5,359 bases of DNA from an uncultured Clostridia bacterium (GCA_937889655.1 CALBZG010000118.1:1-5359), one strand, 5' to 3'; counted from the stretch's first letter, positions 1 through 5,359 are shown. Notes: a model not told the origin generated them from the letters alone. A program made the numbers and translations.

Positions 1-558
1 TGCCCTGTTGTCTACACCTTCAAAAGCGCTGGTTACGCTGCCGCTGATGGCCTTTCTGGTAGCGTCTTCAAATTTCGTGCCGCCTTCTCTTGTGAATTCA
101 ATGGATATGGCATATCCTCCGTTCTCCTGATCTGTTGTAACGCCGGCGGTTTTTATATCGCTGCCGTCAAGAACCAGGGTCCCATCAGATAGGCAGAATT
201 GGAGCTGCGCAGTCTGACCGATCAAATCGATGGCTTCTTCCGCATCTTCCGCACCCGGAAGCTCAACACGGATCCGTTTATCGCCTTCTATGGTTACCAC
301 GGGTTCGGATAGGCCCATCTGATTGACACGATTTTCAATGACCGCCTGGGTCTGCTCCATGATTTTCTTCAAGTCTTCTCCGGAGGCATCGGTTTCCGCC
401 TCCAAAACCACATAGACTCCGCCTTTTATGTCGAGGCCGAGGTTCAATTTATCTTTAATGGGCTCCACGGGGCCCAAACCTAGCAAAGTTATCCACCAAC
501 CTAAAACAATGATAATGATCGTTAAAACTGCAAGAGCTTTTTTAGTAGTGTAACTCAT
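1..558 (-). CDS. secD: SecD, protein translocase subunit (N-terminal part, runs off the window)
   Basis: SecD is a membrane subunit of the Sec translocon that works with SecF and YajC, using proton motive force to help pull secreted proteins across the membrane. The frame is open from an ATG at 556-558 to the window edge, giving 186 residues, so the C-terminal membrane bundle is missing. A short basic N-terminus is followed by one hydrophobic segment at about residues 8-28. The family motif LGLDIKGG lies at 40-47, ENRVNQMGLSEP at 75-86 and RIRVELPG at 95-102; the rest is extracytoplasmic P1 domain. It lies downstream of yajC on the same strand, the usual arrangement. Initiation looks weak: AAGAG sits 10 nt before the ATG, while AAAGG sits 18 nt before it but only 9 nt before an in-frame ATT three codons upstream. 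Whether SecF is separate or fused cannot be seen. Family assignment is secure. Confidence 0.95.
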   Translation of the reverse strand, partial: MSYTTKKALAVLTIIIIVLGWWITLLGLGPVEPIKDKLNLGLDIKGGVYVVLEAETDASGEDLKKIMEQTQAVIENRVNQMGLSEPVVTIEGDKRIRVELPGAEDAEEAIDLIGQTAQLQFCLSDGTLVLDGSDIKTAGVTTDQENGGYAISIEFTREGGTKFEDATRKAISGSVTSAFEGVDNRA

Positions 559-607
559 TTTTTTAATACTCTTATGCCTTTCCGTATATACTTAAATTAA
601 CCTTATT

Positions 608-636
608 ATTTTACTACATTATTAATGCATAAACAA
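608..636 (-). promoter_or_regulatory. Candidate sigma-A promoter for secD
   Basis: On the minus strand TTGTTT (631-636) and TAAAAT (608-613) are separated by exactly 17 nt. The -10 box matches the consensus at five of six positions; the -35 matches only TTG. It follows directly after the hairpins downstream of yajC and would give a leader of roughly 40 nt before secD. The region is AT-rich, so a chance match is possible. If real, secD could be transcribed independently of yajC. Confidence 0.35.
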
Positions 637-655
637 GGCTTTTAATCAAAAAGCC
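637..655 (-). other. Hairpin overlapping the terminator stem
   Basis: GGCTTTT at 637-643 pairs perfectly with AAAAGCC at 649-655 around a 5-nt loop. In the minus-strand RNA this 7-bp hairpin would be followed by UUGUUU, itself somewhat terminator-like. It uses two bases of the neighbouring 654-680 stem and absorbs that stem's U-run, so the two folds compete. Confidence 0.4.
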
Positions 656-680
656 CTTGAAAGTCAATGATTTTCAAGGG
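648..680 (-). terminator. Rho-independent terminator candidate between yajC and secD
   Basis: A perfect 9-bp inverted repeat pairs CCCTTGAAA (654-662) with TTTCAAGGG (672-680) around a 9-nt loop. In the minus-strand transcript the stem is followed by CUUUUUGAUU and preceded by an A-run. It lies 38 nt past the yajC stop, as expected for a terminator of the tRNA-yajC transcript. The stem has only four G-C pairs and the U-run is interrupted, so partial read-through into secD is plausible. The A-run before the stem also gives weak terminator character on the plus strand, where no gene needs it. Confidence 0.55.
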
Positions 681-697
681 TTTTGTGTTCCTGCACC

Positions 698-717
698 TTG
701 CAGCCTGATCGCTGCAA
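698..717 (-). other. GC-containing hairpin just after the yajC stop codon
   Basis: TTGCAGC (698-704) and GCTGCAA (711-717) form a perfect 7-bp stem with a 6-nt loop beginning one base after the yajC stop codon. No U-run follows, so it is not a classical terminator; protection of the mRNA 3' end is one possibility. A second, shorter pairing, CTGCA (691-695) with TGCAG (699-703), excludes it. Confidence 0.4.
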
Positions 718-718
718 T

Positions 719-1207
719 TTATTCTTTGGTTATAGGATCCTCTACGATTTCAGCTTCGACATGTTCGATAACTTCTTCCGCCTCTTCTGCCGCTTCCGCA
801 GGTGCGTTCGCAAACGTTTCGGCAGTCGTTTCTTCGGTGATCCCATCCGCTTTTTTCATTCTTTTAGGCTTGATTTTTTTATTAGCCGCGTCCGAGGCTT
901 CCTCTTCCGGCTCCGCTACAGCAGCAGCCTTCTTGCCGCCTTCGCCTTTGACCTCAACTTTTGATATGGCCCAACGCATGATTTCAAATTTCACTTTATC
1001 TGCGCCGACTTCAATGACAAGAGTATCGTCCTTGGTCTTCACGATCCTGCCGCATATGCCGCCGATCGTAACTACTTCATCTCCAACTCTGACGCTGTTT
1101 CGCATCTCGGCTGTTTCTCTTTCTCTCTTTTTCTGCGGCCTGATTAATAAGAAATACATCAGTACTATCAGTAATATCAGTGGCAAAAATTGTGCAAATG
1201 CATCCAT
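719..1207 (-). CDS. yajC: YajC, Sec translocon accessory membrane protein
   Basis: YajC is a small single-pass inner membrane protein that associates with SecD and SecF at the SecYEG channel. The protein has 162 residues. One hydrophobic helix spans about residues 5-22 and is followed by the diagnostic RPQKKRER at 24-31. The conserved soluble core includes VGDEVVTIGGICGRI at 41-55. After about residue 88 it continues as a low-complexity tail rich in Ala, Glu and Lys (about 75 residues), which makes it longer than typical YajC proteins of about 85-115 residues. The start at 1207 is chosen because AGGGAGGA lies 7 nt upstream and because the protein then begins directly before the membrane helix. 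A longer frame reaching 1288 would run through the tRNA gene and is rejected. It sits 37 nt downstream of tRNA-Leu and upstream of secD. Confidence 0.95.
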   Translation of the reverse strand: MDAFAQFLPLILLIVLMYFLLIRPQKKRERETAEMRNSVRVGDEVVTIGGICGRIVKTKDDTLVIEVGADKVKFEIMRWAISKVEVKGEGGKKAAAVAEPEEEASDAANKKIKPKRMKKADGITEETTAETFANAPAEAAEEAEEVIEHVEAEIVEDPITKE

Positions 1208-1213
1208 CTTGTA

Positions 1214-1221
1214 TCCTCCCT
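1214..1221 (-). promoter_or_regulatory. Shine-Dalgarno site fixing the yajC start
   Basis: On the minus strand AGGGAGGA is followed by 6-7 nt and the ATG at 1207. It is a near-perfect anti-16S match and rules out the longer frame starting inside the tRNA gene. Confidence 0.85.
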
Positions 1222-1244
1222 GAAGGTGTTTTATTTTCTCGAAA

Positions 1245-1331
1245 TGGTGCCGGCGATGGGGGTCGAACCCATACGGTGTTGCCACCACGGGATTTTGAGT
1301 CCCGCACGTCTGCCAATTCCATCACGCCGGC
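1245..1331 (-). tRNA. tRNA-Leu (anticodon CAA)
   Basis: The 87-nt gene folds as a class II tRNA. The acceptor strand GCCGGCG (1325-1331) pairs with CGCCGGC, followed by the discriminator A and an encoded CCA at 1245-1247. The D region contains AATTGGCAGA, typical of tRNA-Leu. The anticodon stem CGGGA/TCCCG (1288-1304) encloses the loop CTCAAAA with anticodon CAA at 1295-1297, reading the leucine codon UUG. A long variable arm, GGTG-GCAA-CACC, confirms the class II type. The T arm is ATGGG-TTCGACC-CCCAT. A sigma-A-like promoter lies just upstream. The 3' end is 37 nt from yajC on the same strand with no terminator between, so the tRNA is probably cut out of a longer tRNA-yajC transcript. Confidence 0.97.
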
Positions 1332-1342
1332 ACAACAGAGTC

Positions 1343-1371
1343 ATAATAGCATATTTCTGAATATTTGTCCA
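1343..1371 (-). promoter_or_regulatory. Sigma-A promoter for tRNA-Leu and probably yajC
   Basis: On the minus strand TGGACA (1366-1371) and TATTAT (1343-1348) each match the consensus at five of six positions and are separated by the optimal 17 nt. The -10 box ends 11 nt before the tRNA 5' end, so transcription would begin within about five bases of the mature tRNA. No better promoter is seen in the 37 nt between the tRNA and yajC, so yajC probably uses this one too. Confidence 0.75.
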
Positions 1372-1413
1372 TACTCAACTTGAGAAATCCCGACCTCCAA
1401 AATCATCATAAAA

Positions 1414-2811
1414 TCAGAGCCCTTTGATAACGGTGTTGGCCCATTTGCAGGAAAACCATCGGGCAGTGACGACAATGGATTTGACCACGGATTCGATCCT
1501 GACAAGGAGCATTACGACGTAAATAGGAAGATGCCAAACCGACGTCGCGATAAATGCCATGGGCACTGCGATAAGCCAAATAGAGCCGACCTCCGTAAGC
1601 ATGGCGAATTTTGTATCTCCTCCCGCCCTGAGCACACCGACGATATGCAGTCCGGAATATAGATCGATCCACATGGTGCATCCGTACACGACCAGGATCT
1701 TGAAAGCGAAGGCACGGCCTTCCGGCGTAAATTCAAAGAGCCCCAATATGGAGTGCCCCGCCAGAATAAGTATGAGCCCGGAGACAAGGCCTACAGTCAA
1801 TGCCATACGGATCAGCTTCTTTGATGCGGCGATGGCATAATCCCGTTCCCCCCTTCCCAGACGCTCACCTAGAATGATGAGAGTGGCATCCCCGAGACTG
1901 AAAGCGAACATGATAAACAGTTCAAAGATCGTATTGCTGGCCCGGACTGCCGCATAAGCCGTTATGCCTGCCTGTGCATAAGCCATATTGCAGCTGGCCA
2001 TCCCAAGGCCCCAGGCAGTCTCATTTATGGTAGTGGGCATGGAATTTTTAAGGACTCTCGCCGCCAGCTTCCCTTCCCATCGGAAGAAATCCTTCAAAGG
2101 CCCGGCGAGTATATGACGCCGTACAAACACTGCATAGATAACCAACAGCAGTTCTAATGACCGTGCGATCAGCGTAGCCAGGGCGGCCCCCGCCACCCCC
2201 ATCTCAGGAGCACCGAATTTCCCGAATATCAATATATAATTCAAGAAAGTATTGGTGCTGAATGCGACAATGCTGATGTAAAGGGGTATTTGGGGCTGCT
2301 GGATGGCTCGCAATGCGGATTCAAAGGGGATCGACATACCCAGCAGCAAAAAAACCGGGGATCCGATATGAATATATTGCACTGCCAGGGCAGCCGCCTT
2401 CGGATCATCGGTAAATAGTCCCACAAAACCCTCGGCAAAAAAAGCGGCGGCGACAAAGAATAAAATCCCGGCAGATAAAGAAAGTGTCAACGCAAATCCG
2501 ATCACCTGACGGATATGGGCAAGGTCCCTCACTCCCCAAAACTGAGCCGTAAATGTATTGCATCCGCTGGTAAATCCAAAAAGCACGCTCCAGAACAACA
2601 TGAAAAGCTGGACGCCTATACCAACGGAAGCCAGTTCCGTTTCTCCAAGACTCCCGACCATCAGATTGTCCACAAGATTTAAAGAGGAAGCGATGAAGCT
2701 CTGCAAAGCGATAGGCAGAGCCAGCATCGTGACGTTTGTATAGAATGGCTTCGATTCGATTGTAACGTGATTACTCCTGAAGTCCGAAGCCGCCGGTTTG
2801 ATTAATCCCAT
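1414..2811 (-). CDS. MATE-family multidrug/cation efflux transporter
   Basis: MATE proteins export organic cations, drugs or metabolites across the cytoplasmic membrane in exchange for Na+ or H+. The 465-residue length fits the usual 440-480 and the sequence is hydrophobic throughout, consistent with twelve membrane helices in two pseudo-repeats. The first repeat begins at about residue 29 with LALPIALQSF and LVDNLMVGSLGETELASVG (46-64), then GVRDLAHIRQV (93-103) and GVAGAALATLIARSLELL (205-222). The second repeat has MPTTINETAWGLGMA (258-272), GERLGRGERDYA (315-326) and VLRAGGDTKFAMLTE (393-407). The ATG at 2811 is supported by AGAGG 7 nt upstream. The first 24 residues are hydrophilic and precede helix 1. 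It lies downstream of the phosphatase gene, separated by the 12-bp repeat array, and 82 nt ahead of tRNA-Leu; no terminator is visible after its stop. The substrate cannot be inferred. Confidence 0.92.
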   Translation of the reverse strand: MGLIKPAASDFRSNHVTIESKPFYTNVTMLALPIALQSFIASSLNLVDNLMVGSLGETELASVGIGVQLFMLFWSVLFGFTSGCNTFTAQFWGVRDLAHIRQVIGFALTLSLSAGILFFVAAAFFAEGFVGLFTDDPKAAALAVQYIHIGSPVFLLLGMSIPFESALRAIQQPQIPLYISIVAFSTNTFLNYILIFGKFGAPEMGVAGAALATLIARSLELLLVIYAVFVRRHILAGPLKDFFRWEGKLAARVLKNSMPTTINETAWGLGMASCNMAYAQAGITAYAAVRASNTIFELFIMFAFSLGDATLIILGERLGRGERDYAIAASKKLIRMALTVGLVSGLILILAGHSILGLFEFTPEGRAFAFKILVVYGCTMWIDLYSGLHIVGVLRAGGDTKFAMLTEVGSIWLIAVPMAFIATSVWHLPIYVVMLLVRIESVVKSIVVTARWFSCKWANTVIKGL

Positions 2812-2818
2812 GAGATAT

Positions 2819-2823
2819 CCTCT
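2819..2823 (-). promoter_or_regulatory. Ribosome binding site of the MATE gene
   Basis: AGAGG on the minus strand lies 7 nt before the ATG at 2811. It touches the edge of the 12-bp repeat array, so the array ends exactly where the translation initiation region begins. Confidence 0.7.
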
Positions 2824-2894
2824 TGATCGTACTATTGATCGTCAATTTGATTGTATTATTTATCGCTAAATCGATATAATTATTGATCCTGTTA
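2823..2894 (+). repeat. Six tandem degenerate 12-bp units upstream of the MATE gene
   Basis: Reading the plus strand, six consecutive 12-mers keep register without gaps: TTGATCGTACTA (2823), TTGATCGTCAAT (2835), TTGATTGTATTA (2847), TTTATCGCTAAA (2859), TCGATATAATTA (2871) and TTGATCCTGTTA (2883). Against the consensus TTGATCGTATTA they match at 11, 8, 11, 7, 8 and 10 of 12 positions. The 12-mers on either side match at only about three positions, so the edges are sharp. Most of the gap between the phosphatase stop and the MATE ribosome binding site is occupied by this array. Units 4-5 also contain a dyad, TATCG-N6-CGATA (2861-2876). No convincing sigma-A promoter for MATE was found in it. 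It could be an operator array for a transcription factor or a decayed short tandem duplication. The orientation given is arbitrary. Confidence 0.6.
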
Positions 2895-2902
2895 TCCCCG
2901 TG

Positions 2903-4072
2903 CTAAAAGTAGCTGACTTTCACTCTTTTTCCCATGTTCAGCAGACAATTGGACAATTCATCCACCGCATAGAGCTTGCTGCCGGCACCAAAAGGAAGAT
3001 CCTTATGGGCCGGATTGATGGCTCTTCCAACATACAGATTGATGTCCGTGGCCTCTTCGAACAGAAGCTTTGCCAGCAGCGACGCTCCATCCTGCTTATA
3101 GCTCCAGTCCTTGTACTTCTCATTATCTTTCAGATAGTCCCTGGCATATTCCAAGACCCGGCTGACTGTTACAGCACCTTCCGTCACCAGATCCACGCCA
3201 GCCAATTTCGCAGTAGGCGGAATGGCCGGATCCTTATCGATCCCGGAACGGGTATCCAGGCTCTGTTTCAGATATTCCGCCGCCAGCTCCGAGGTTGTCC
3301 CGCCGCAAACGATGTGTTTCCCATCCTTCGAAAAAAACAGCGACATCATTTTCGGAACGTCCTCCGGGGCCGCCGGAGGGCCGATCAGCAGATTCACCAA
3401 CTGACGCCGGCGTATTTTCACCGTGCAGACAGTCGTGTCATCCCCCGGCTCGCCGCCGTAGAGAGCATAACATTGATTCAGTAGCATCGTGCTCAGTGTT
3501 TTGGCTGTGAAATCCGGACTGTACATGACTTCCATAAATTCAATGACATCCTTGCGCTGCCAAGCCATATTCAAAGCAGCTTCCGTTCCGGCGTGAAGGG
3601 CCCCATCGCTCAATGCTATAAAGACATCCCCTTCTCGAAGCGGAATCCTGGATTTATAGATGATCTTGCCTTCGATATTCTCGGAGGTTTTCGGGTAGTC
3701 GTAATTCCGGCCTTCTCTCAGCATGATCACATGGGGATTGTCATATTGGATAATTTCCGCCTCCATGTTGTCGATTACCCGTATGATGCTGAAGGTGGAA
3801 TAGGCAACATTGCGCTGTGAGCAGACGGGCAGCGTCTCGGCAATGGTTTTTACACAGTTTTCAAGAGACATCCCGTTTGACATCATGGTGGAAATGATCT
3901 TGGACGTCAGGGTGGAAAGAATGCTGGCCTTCACGCCGCTCCCCAGACCGTCGGCAAGGACGATAATAGTCGAATTTTCATTCTGCTGAGCGATCTCCAC
4001 ATGGTCTCCGCATAATTGTTCACCGGATTTATTCATACTCAGATAGCCCACATCAGTAAACAACTCACTCAT
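2903..4072 (-). CDS. SpoIIE-family (PP2C-like) serine phosphatase paired with the sensor hydrogenase
   Basis: This 389-residue protein has an N-terminal PP2C/SpoIIE phosphatase domain (about 4-222), a Mn/Mg-dependent fold that removes phosphate from serine or threonine. The metal-binding aspartates are visible: GDH at 22-24, ADGLGSG at 40-46, SDGAL at 155-159 and GDDTT at 210-214. A second domain (about 223-389) carries VCGGTT (255-260), DLVTEGAVTVSRVLEYA (294-310), GASLLAKLLFEEATDINLYVG (329-349, in part) and RAINPAH (350-356). I recall this extension from phosphatases next to [FeFe]-hydrogenase genes in Clostridia, but know no assigned function. No signal peptide or membrane helix is seen, so it is probably cytoplasmic. 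The ATG overlaps the upstream hydrogenase stop by 8 nt and AGGAG lies 10 nt upstream (4083-4087), so translation is probably coupled. It likely relays the sensor's state to a phosphoprotein not encoded here. Confidence 0.9.
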   Translation of the reverse strand: MSELFTDVGYLSMNKSGEQLCGDHVEIAQQNENSTIIVLADGLGSGVKASILSTLTSKIISTMMSNGMSLENCVKTIAETLPVCSQRNVAYSTFSIIRVIDNMEAEIIQYDNPHVIMLREGRNYDYPKTSENIEGKIIYKSRIPLREGDVFIALSDGALHAGTEAALNMAWQRKDVIEFMEVMYSPDFTAKTLSTMLLNQCYALYGGEPGDDTTVCTVKIRRRQLVNLLIGPPAAPEDVPKMMSLFFSKDGKHIVCGGTTSELAAEYLKQSLDTRSGIDKDPAIPPTAKLAGVDLVTEGAVTVSRVLEYARDYLKDNEKYKDWSYKQDGASLLAKLLFEEATDINLYVGRAINPAHKDLPFGAGSKLYAVDELSNCLLNMGKRVKVSYF

Positions 4073-5359
4073 TTTTCAACAGCTCCTTCAGCTTAGTAAG
4101 GGCTACCTTCGTTTCCGCGGCGGTTTCTCCCAGCAGGGATGCGATCTCCTGAACGGAACGCATTTGCTTATCGATGACCTTGTCCGCTATTTCAATCGTC
4201 GCCCTTCCGATCTCCGTCTTCTGTTCCAGGCGGAGGGCTTCCTCAGTAACGTCCTTCATGATGCTGATGATGATGCGAAAGCTCGTATCCAGGATGATTG
4301 TCTGATCAACATATTTTCTATATTCCGGCAAATAAACACGCTTGTCATAGATATTCCTGCCTTTTTGGCTTGCCTCCATGAACGGCGACGGGTCCAGGAT
4401 CCTGACTACAGGCTCGCCCAGCACATCCCATGGGCTGGAGATATTCACCAGCCGGCAGGCGGCAGAATTGATCTGCTGCACAGTAAAGGCTTCATCCAGC
4501 ACCAGGATGGCATTTGGGGTATTTTTTATGATGTTGTCCGAAAAGGACTCAGCCTTTTCCTTGAGGTACGGAAGACACATGGTCAGATCCGCTTTTCCCT
4601 CAAGAACCGCGATGGCTTTTTCACGACAGGTATTATATCCGCATGAGCCGCAATTCAGCTCATCCTCAGGCTTGGTCTTCCCAATCTTTTTAAGGACTTC
4701 CCCGATAGAAAAATCGCTGAAATAGATGTTCGGCGCTGCCAGGGATGGCATGTCCTTTTTCAGCATCTGCGAGGCATATTCAGCCACCCGGAAGTCCTGC
4801 TTGCCGGCATATTGATTGATGTACATGAAATCGAGCACCGGTTCGCGGCTGCTTCTGTCGATGGCCGGCCCATTGATACAGCTGCCGGTACAAGCAGACA
4901 TTTCGATGAAACAATGGTGTATTTTGCCGCTCAGGATATCCTCGAGAGCGTTTTTGCAGTTTTCAACGCCGTCGATGGCCATGTAGGTGTAATCCGGATC
5001 GTCCGCCTGCATGGTCCTCAAGATCCCGCCGGTGGTGGGAAAAAGCCTTGCCCGGCTTTCCTGATTCCCATCAGGAGTAGGCTCAAAAGAAATCCCCTCC
5101 TCTGCGAGCCAGCTGGACAATTCTTCAAAAGTGAGTACACAGTCCGCCGTCCCGGGATAGCTCTCTGCTTCCGCCTTTTTCGATATGCAAGGGCCGATAA
5201 AAACGGTTTTGGCGCCGGAAAGCCGCTCCTTGATATCCATGCTGTGGGCCTGCATCGGAGAAACTACATGCGCCAGAAAAGGAATGGCCTTTGGATAATA
5301 TTTTTGGATCAATGTATTCACTGTAGGGCAGCAGGACGAGATGATGACATTCTGTGCAC
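4065..5359 (-). CDS. [FeFe]-hydrogenase-like sensor with iron-sulfur and PAS domains (N-terminus outside window)
   Basis: The visible 430 residues are the C-terminal part of a group C (HydS-like) [FeFe]-hydrogenase homologue, thought to sense hydrogen or redox state rather than mainly to turn over H2. Numbering from the first complete codon, the H-cluster domain fills about 1-205: L1 is SSCCP (7-11), L2 is GPCISKKAE (55-63) and L3 is EMSACTGSCING (152-163), with TTGGILRTM between them. All four cysteines expected to hold the H-cluster (10, 57, 156, 160) and the proton-relay cysteine (9) are present. A CxxCx4Cx16C iron-sulfur domain follows (236-261), then a PAS domain (about 275-375) and a helical tail (378-430). 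No kinase or HTH output domain follows; the output is presumably the overlapping phosphatase gene. A GTG at 5321 could be read as a start but lies inside the L1 region, so the gene certainly continues upstream. Confidence 0.92.
   Translation of the reverse strand, partial: AQNVIISSCCPTVNTLIQKYYPKAIPFLAHVVSPMQAHSMDIKERLSGAKTVFIGPCISKKAEAESYPGTADCVLTFEELSSWLAEEGISFEPTPDGNQESRARLFPTTGGILRTMQADDPDYTYMAIDGVENCKNALEDILSGKIHHCFIEMSACTGSCINGPAIDRSSREPVLDFMYINQYAGKQDFRVAEYASQMLKKDMPSLAAPNIYFSDFSIGEVLKKIGKTKPEDELNCGSCGYNTCREKAIAVLEGKADLTMCLPYLKEKAESFSDNIIKNTPNAILVLDEAFTVQQINSAACRLVNISSPWDVLGEPVVRILDPSPFMEASQKGRNIYDKRVYLPEYRKYVDQTIILDTSFRIIISIMKDVTEEALRLEQKTEIGRATIEIADKVIDKQMRSVQEIASLLGETAAETKVALTKLKELLKNE
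4083..4087 (-). promoter_or_regulatory. Shine-Dalgarno site of the phosphatase inside the upstream gene
   Basis: AGGAG on the minus strand lies 10 nt before the ATG at 4072 and within the last codons of the hydrogenase-like gene. Together with the 8-nt gene overlap it supports coupled translation of the two proteins. Confidence 0.6.

Noticed and set aside
657..1223. 188-residue open frame on the plus strand opposite yajC
   Set aside because: It is a Ser/Ala-rich shadow of the yajC tail, has no recognisable domain, and runs over the terminator stem and yajC ribosome binding site.
1077..1325. 82-residue frame across the tRNA and the yajC start (MMELADVRDSKS...)
   Set aside because: This is the familiar false translation of a tRNA-Leu gene joined to an out-of-frame part of yajC.
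1245..1331. tRNA gene as an integration (att) site
   Set aside because: No integrase, no direct repeat of the tRNA 3' end and no foreign-looking genes are present in the window.
1374..1384. CTCAA-C-TTGAG inverted repeat after the MATE gene
   Set aside because: The one-base loop cannot form a hairpin and there is no U-run, so it is not a terminator.
2823..2894. FNR-type site (TTGAT-N4-ATCAA) in the 12-bp array
   Set aside because: TTGAT half-sites occur only as direct repeats; no ATCAA partner at the right spacing exists on the same strand.
2823..2894. CRISPR or iteron origin
   Set aside because: The units are contiguous without spacers, too short and too degenerate for CRISPR, and there is no replication gene nearby.
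3361..3379. Perfect 7-bp GC-rich hairpin CCTCCGG-N5-CCGGAGG inside the phosphatase gene
   Set aside because: It falls on Pro/Ala/Pro codons at the domain linker and has no U-run. A role in ribosome pausing is possible but not supported by anything else.
2900..3484. 194-residue plus-strand frame opposite the phosphatase gene
   Set aside because: It is antisense to a well-supported gene, has no family resemblance and no ribosome binding site of note.
4164..4646. 160-residue plus-strand frame opposite the PAS region
   Set aside because: It mirrors the codon pattern of the hydrogenase-like gene on the other strand and has no recognisable domain.

Overview
The window looks like a piece of chromosome from an anaerobic, low-to-medium GC Clostridia-type Firmicute. 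The evidence is a PAS-containing [FeFe]-hydrogenase homologue paired with a SpoIIE-type phosphatase, a yajC-secD pair, strong GGAGG-like ribosome binding sites, a tRNA with an encoded CCA end, and a sigma-A-type promoter. No genus can be named from this sequence alone. All supported genes lie on the minus strand, so biological order runs from high to low coordinates.

From 5359 down to 2903 there is a translationally coupled pair. The first gene (4065-5359, 5' part outside the window) encodes an [FeFe]-hydrogenase-like sensor: the H-cluster domain with its L1, L2 and L3 cysteine motifs, then a CxxCx4Cx16C iron-sulfur domain, a PAS domain and a helical tail. It resembles the group C 'sensory' hydrogenases (HydS type). 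The second gene (2903-4072) overlaps it by 8 nt and encodes a SpoIIE/PP2C-like serine phosphatase with a conserved-looking but functionally unassigned C-terminal domain. Together they suggest a hydrogen or redox sensing module whose output is protein dephosphorylation. No cognate kinase or target is visible here.

Between this pair and the next gene lies a sharply bounded array of six degenerate 12-bp units (2823-2894). It abuts the ribosome binding site of a MATE-family efflux transporter (1414-2811). A good sigma-A-type promoter (1343-1371) then drives tRNA-Leu(CAA) (1245-1331), and yajC follows after only 37 nt with no terminator between them. The yajC-secD gap contains several hairpins, some mutually exclusive, one of them terminator-like, followed by a candidate promoter for secD. 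The window ends inside secD (N-terminal 186 residues present). YajC and SecD are accessory subunits of the Sec translocon, a conserved housekeeping region.

The accessory material of most interest is the hydrogenase-sensor/phosphatase pair, with its altered H-cluster surroundings, and the 12-bp array in front of the transporter. The pair belongs to a known general architecture; what it senses and controls in this organism is not shown by the sequence. There is no gene-free stretch longer than about 160 bases.
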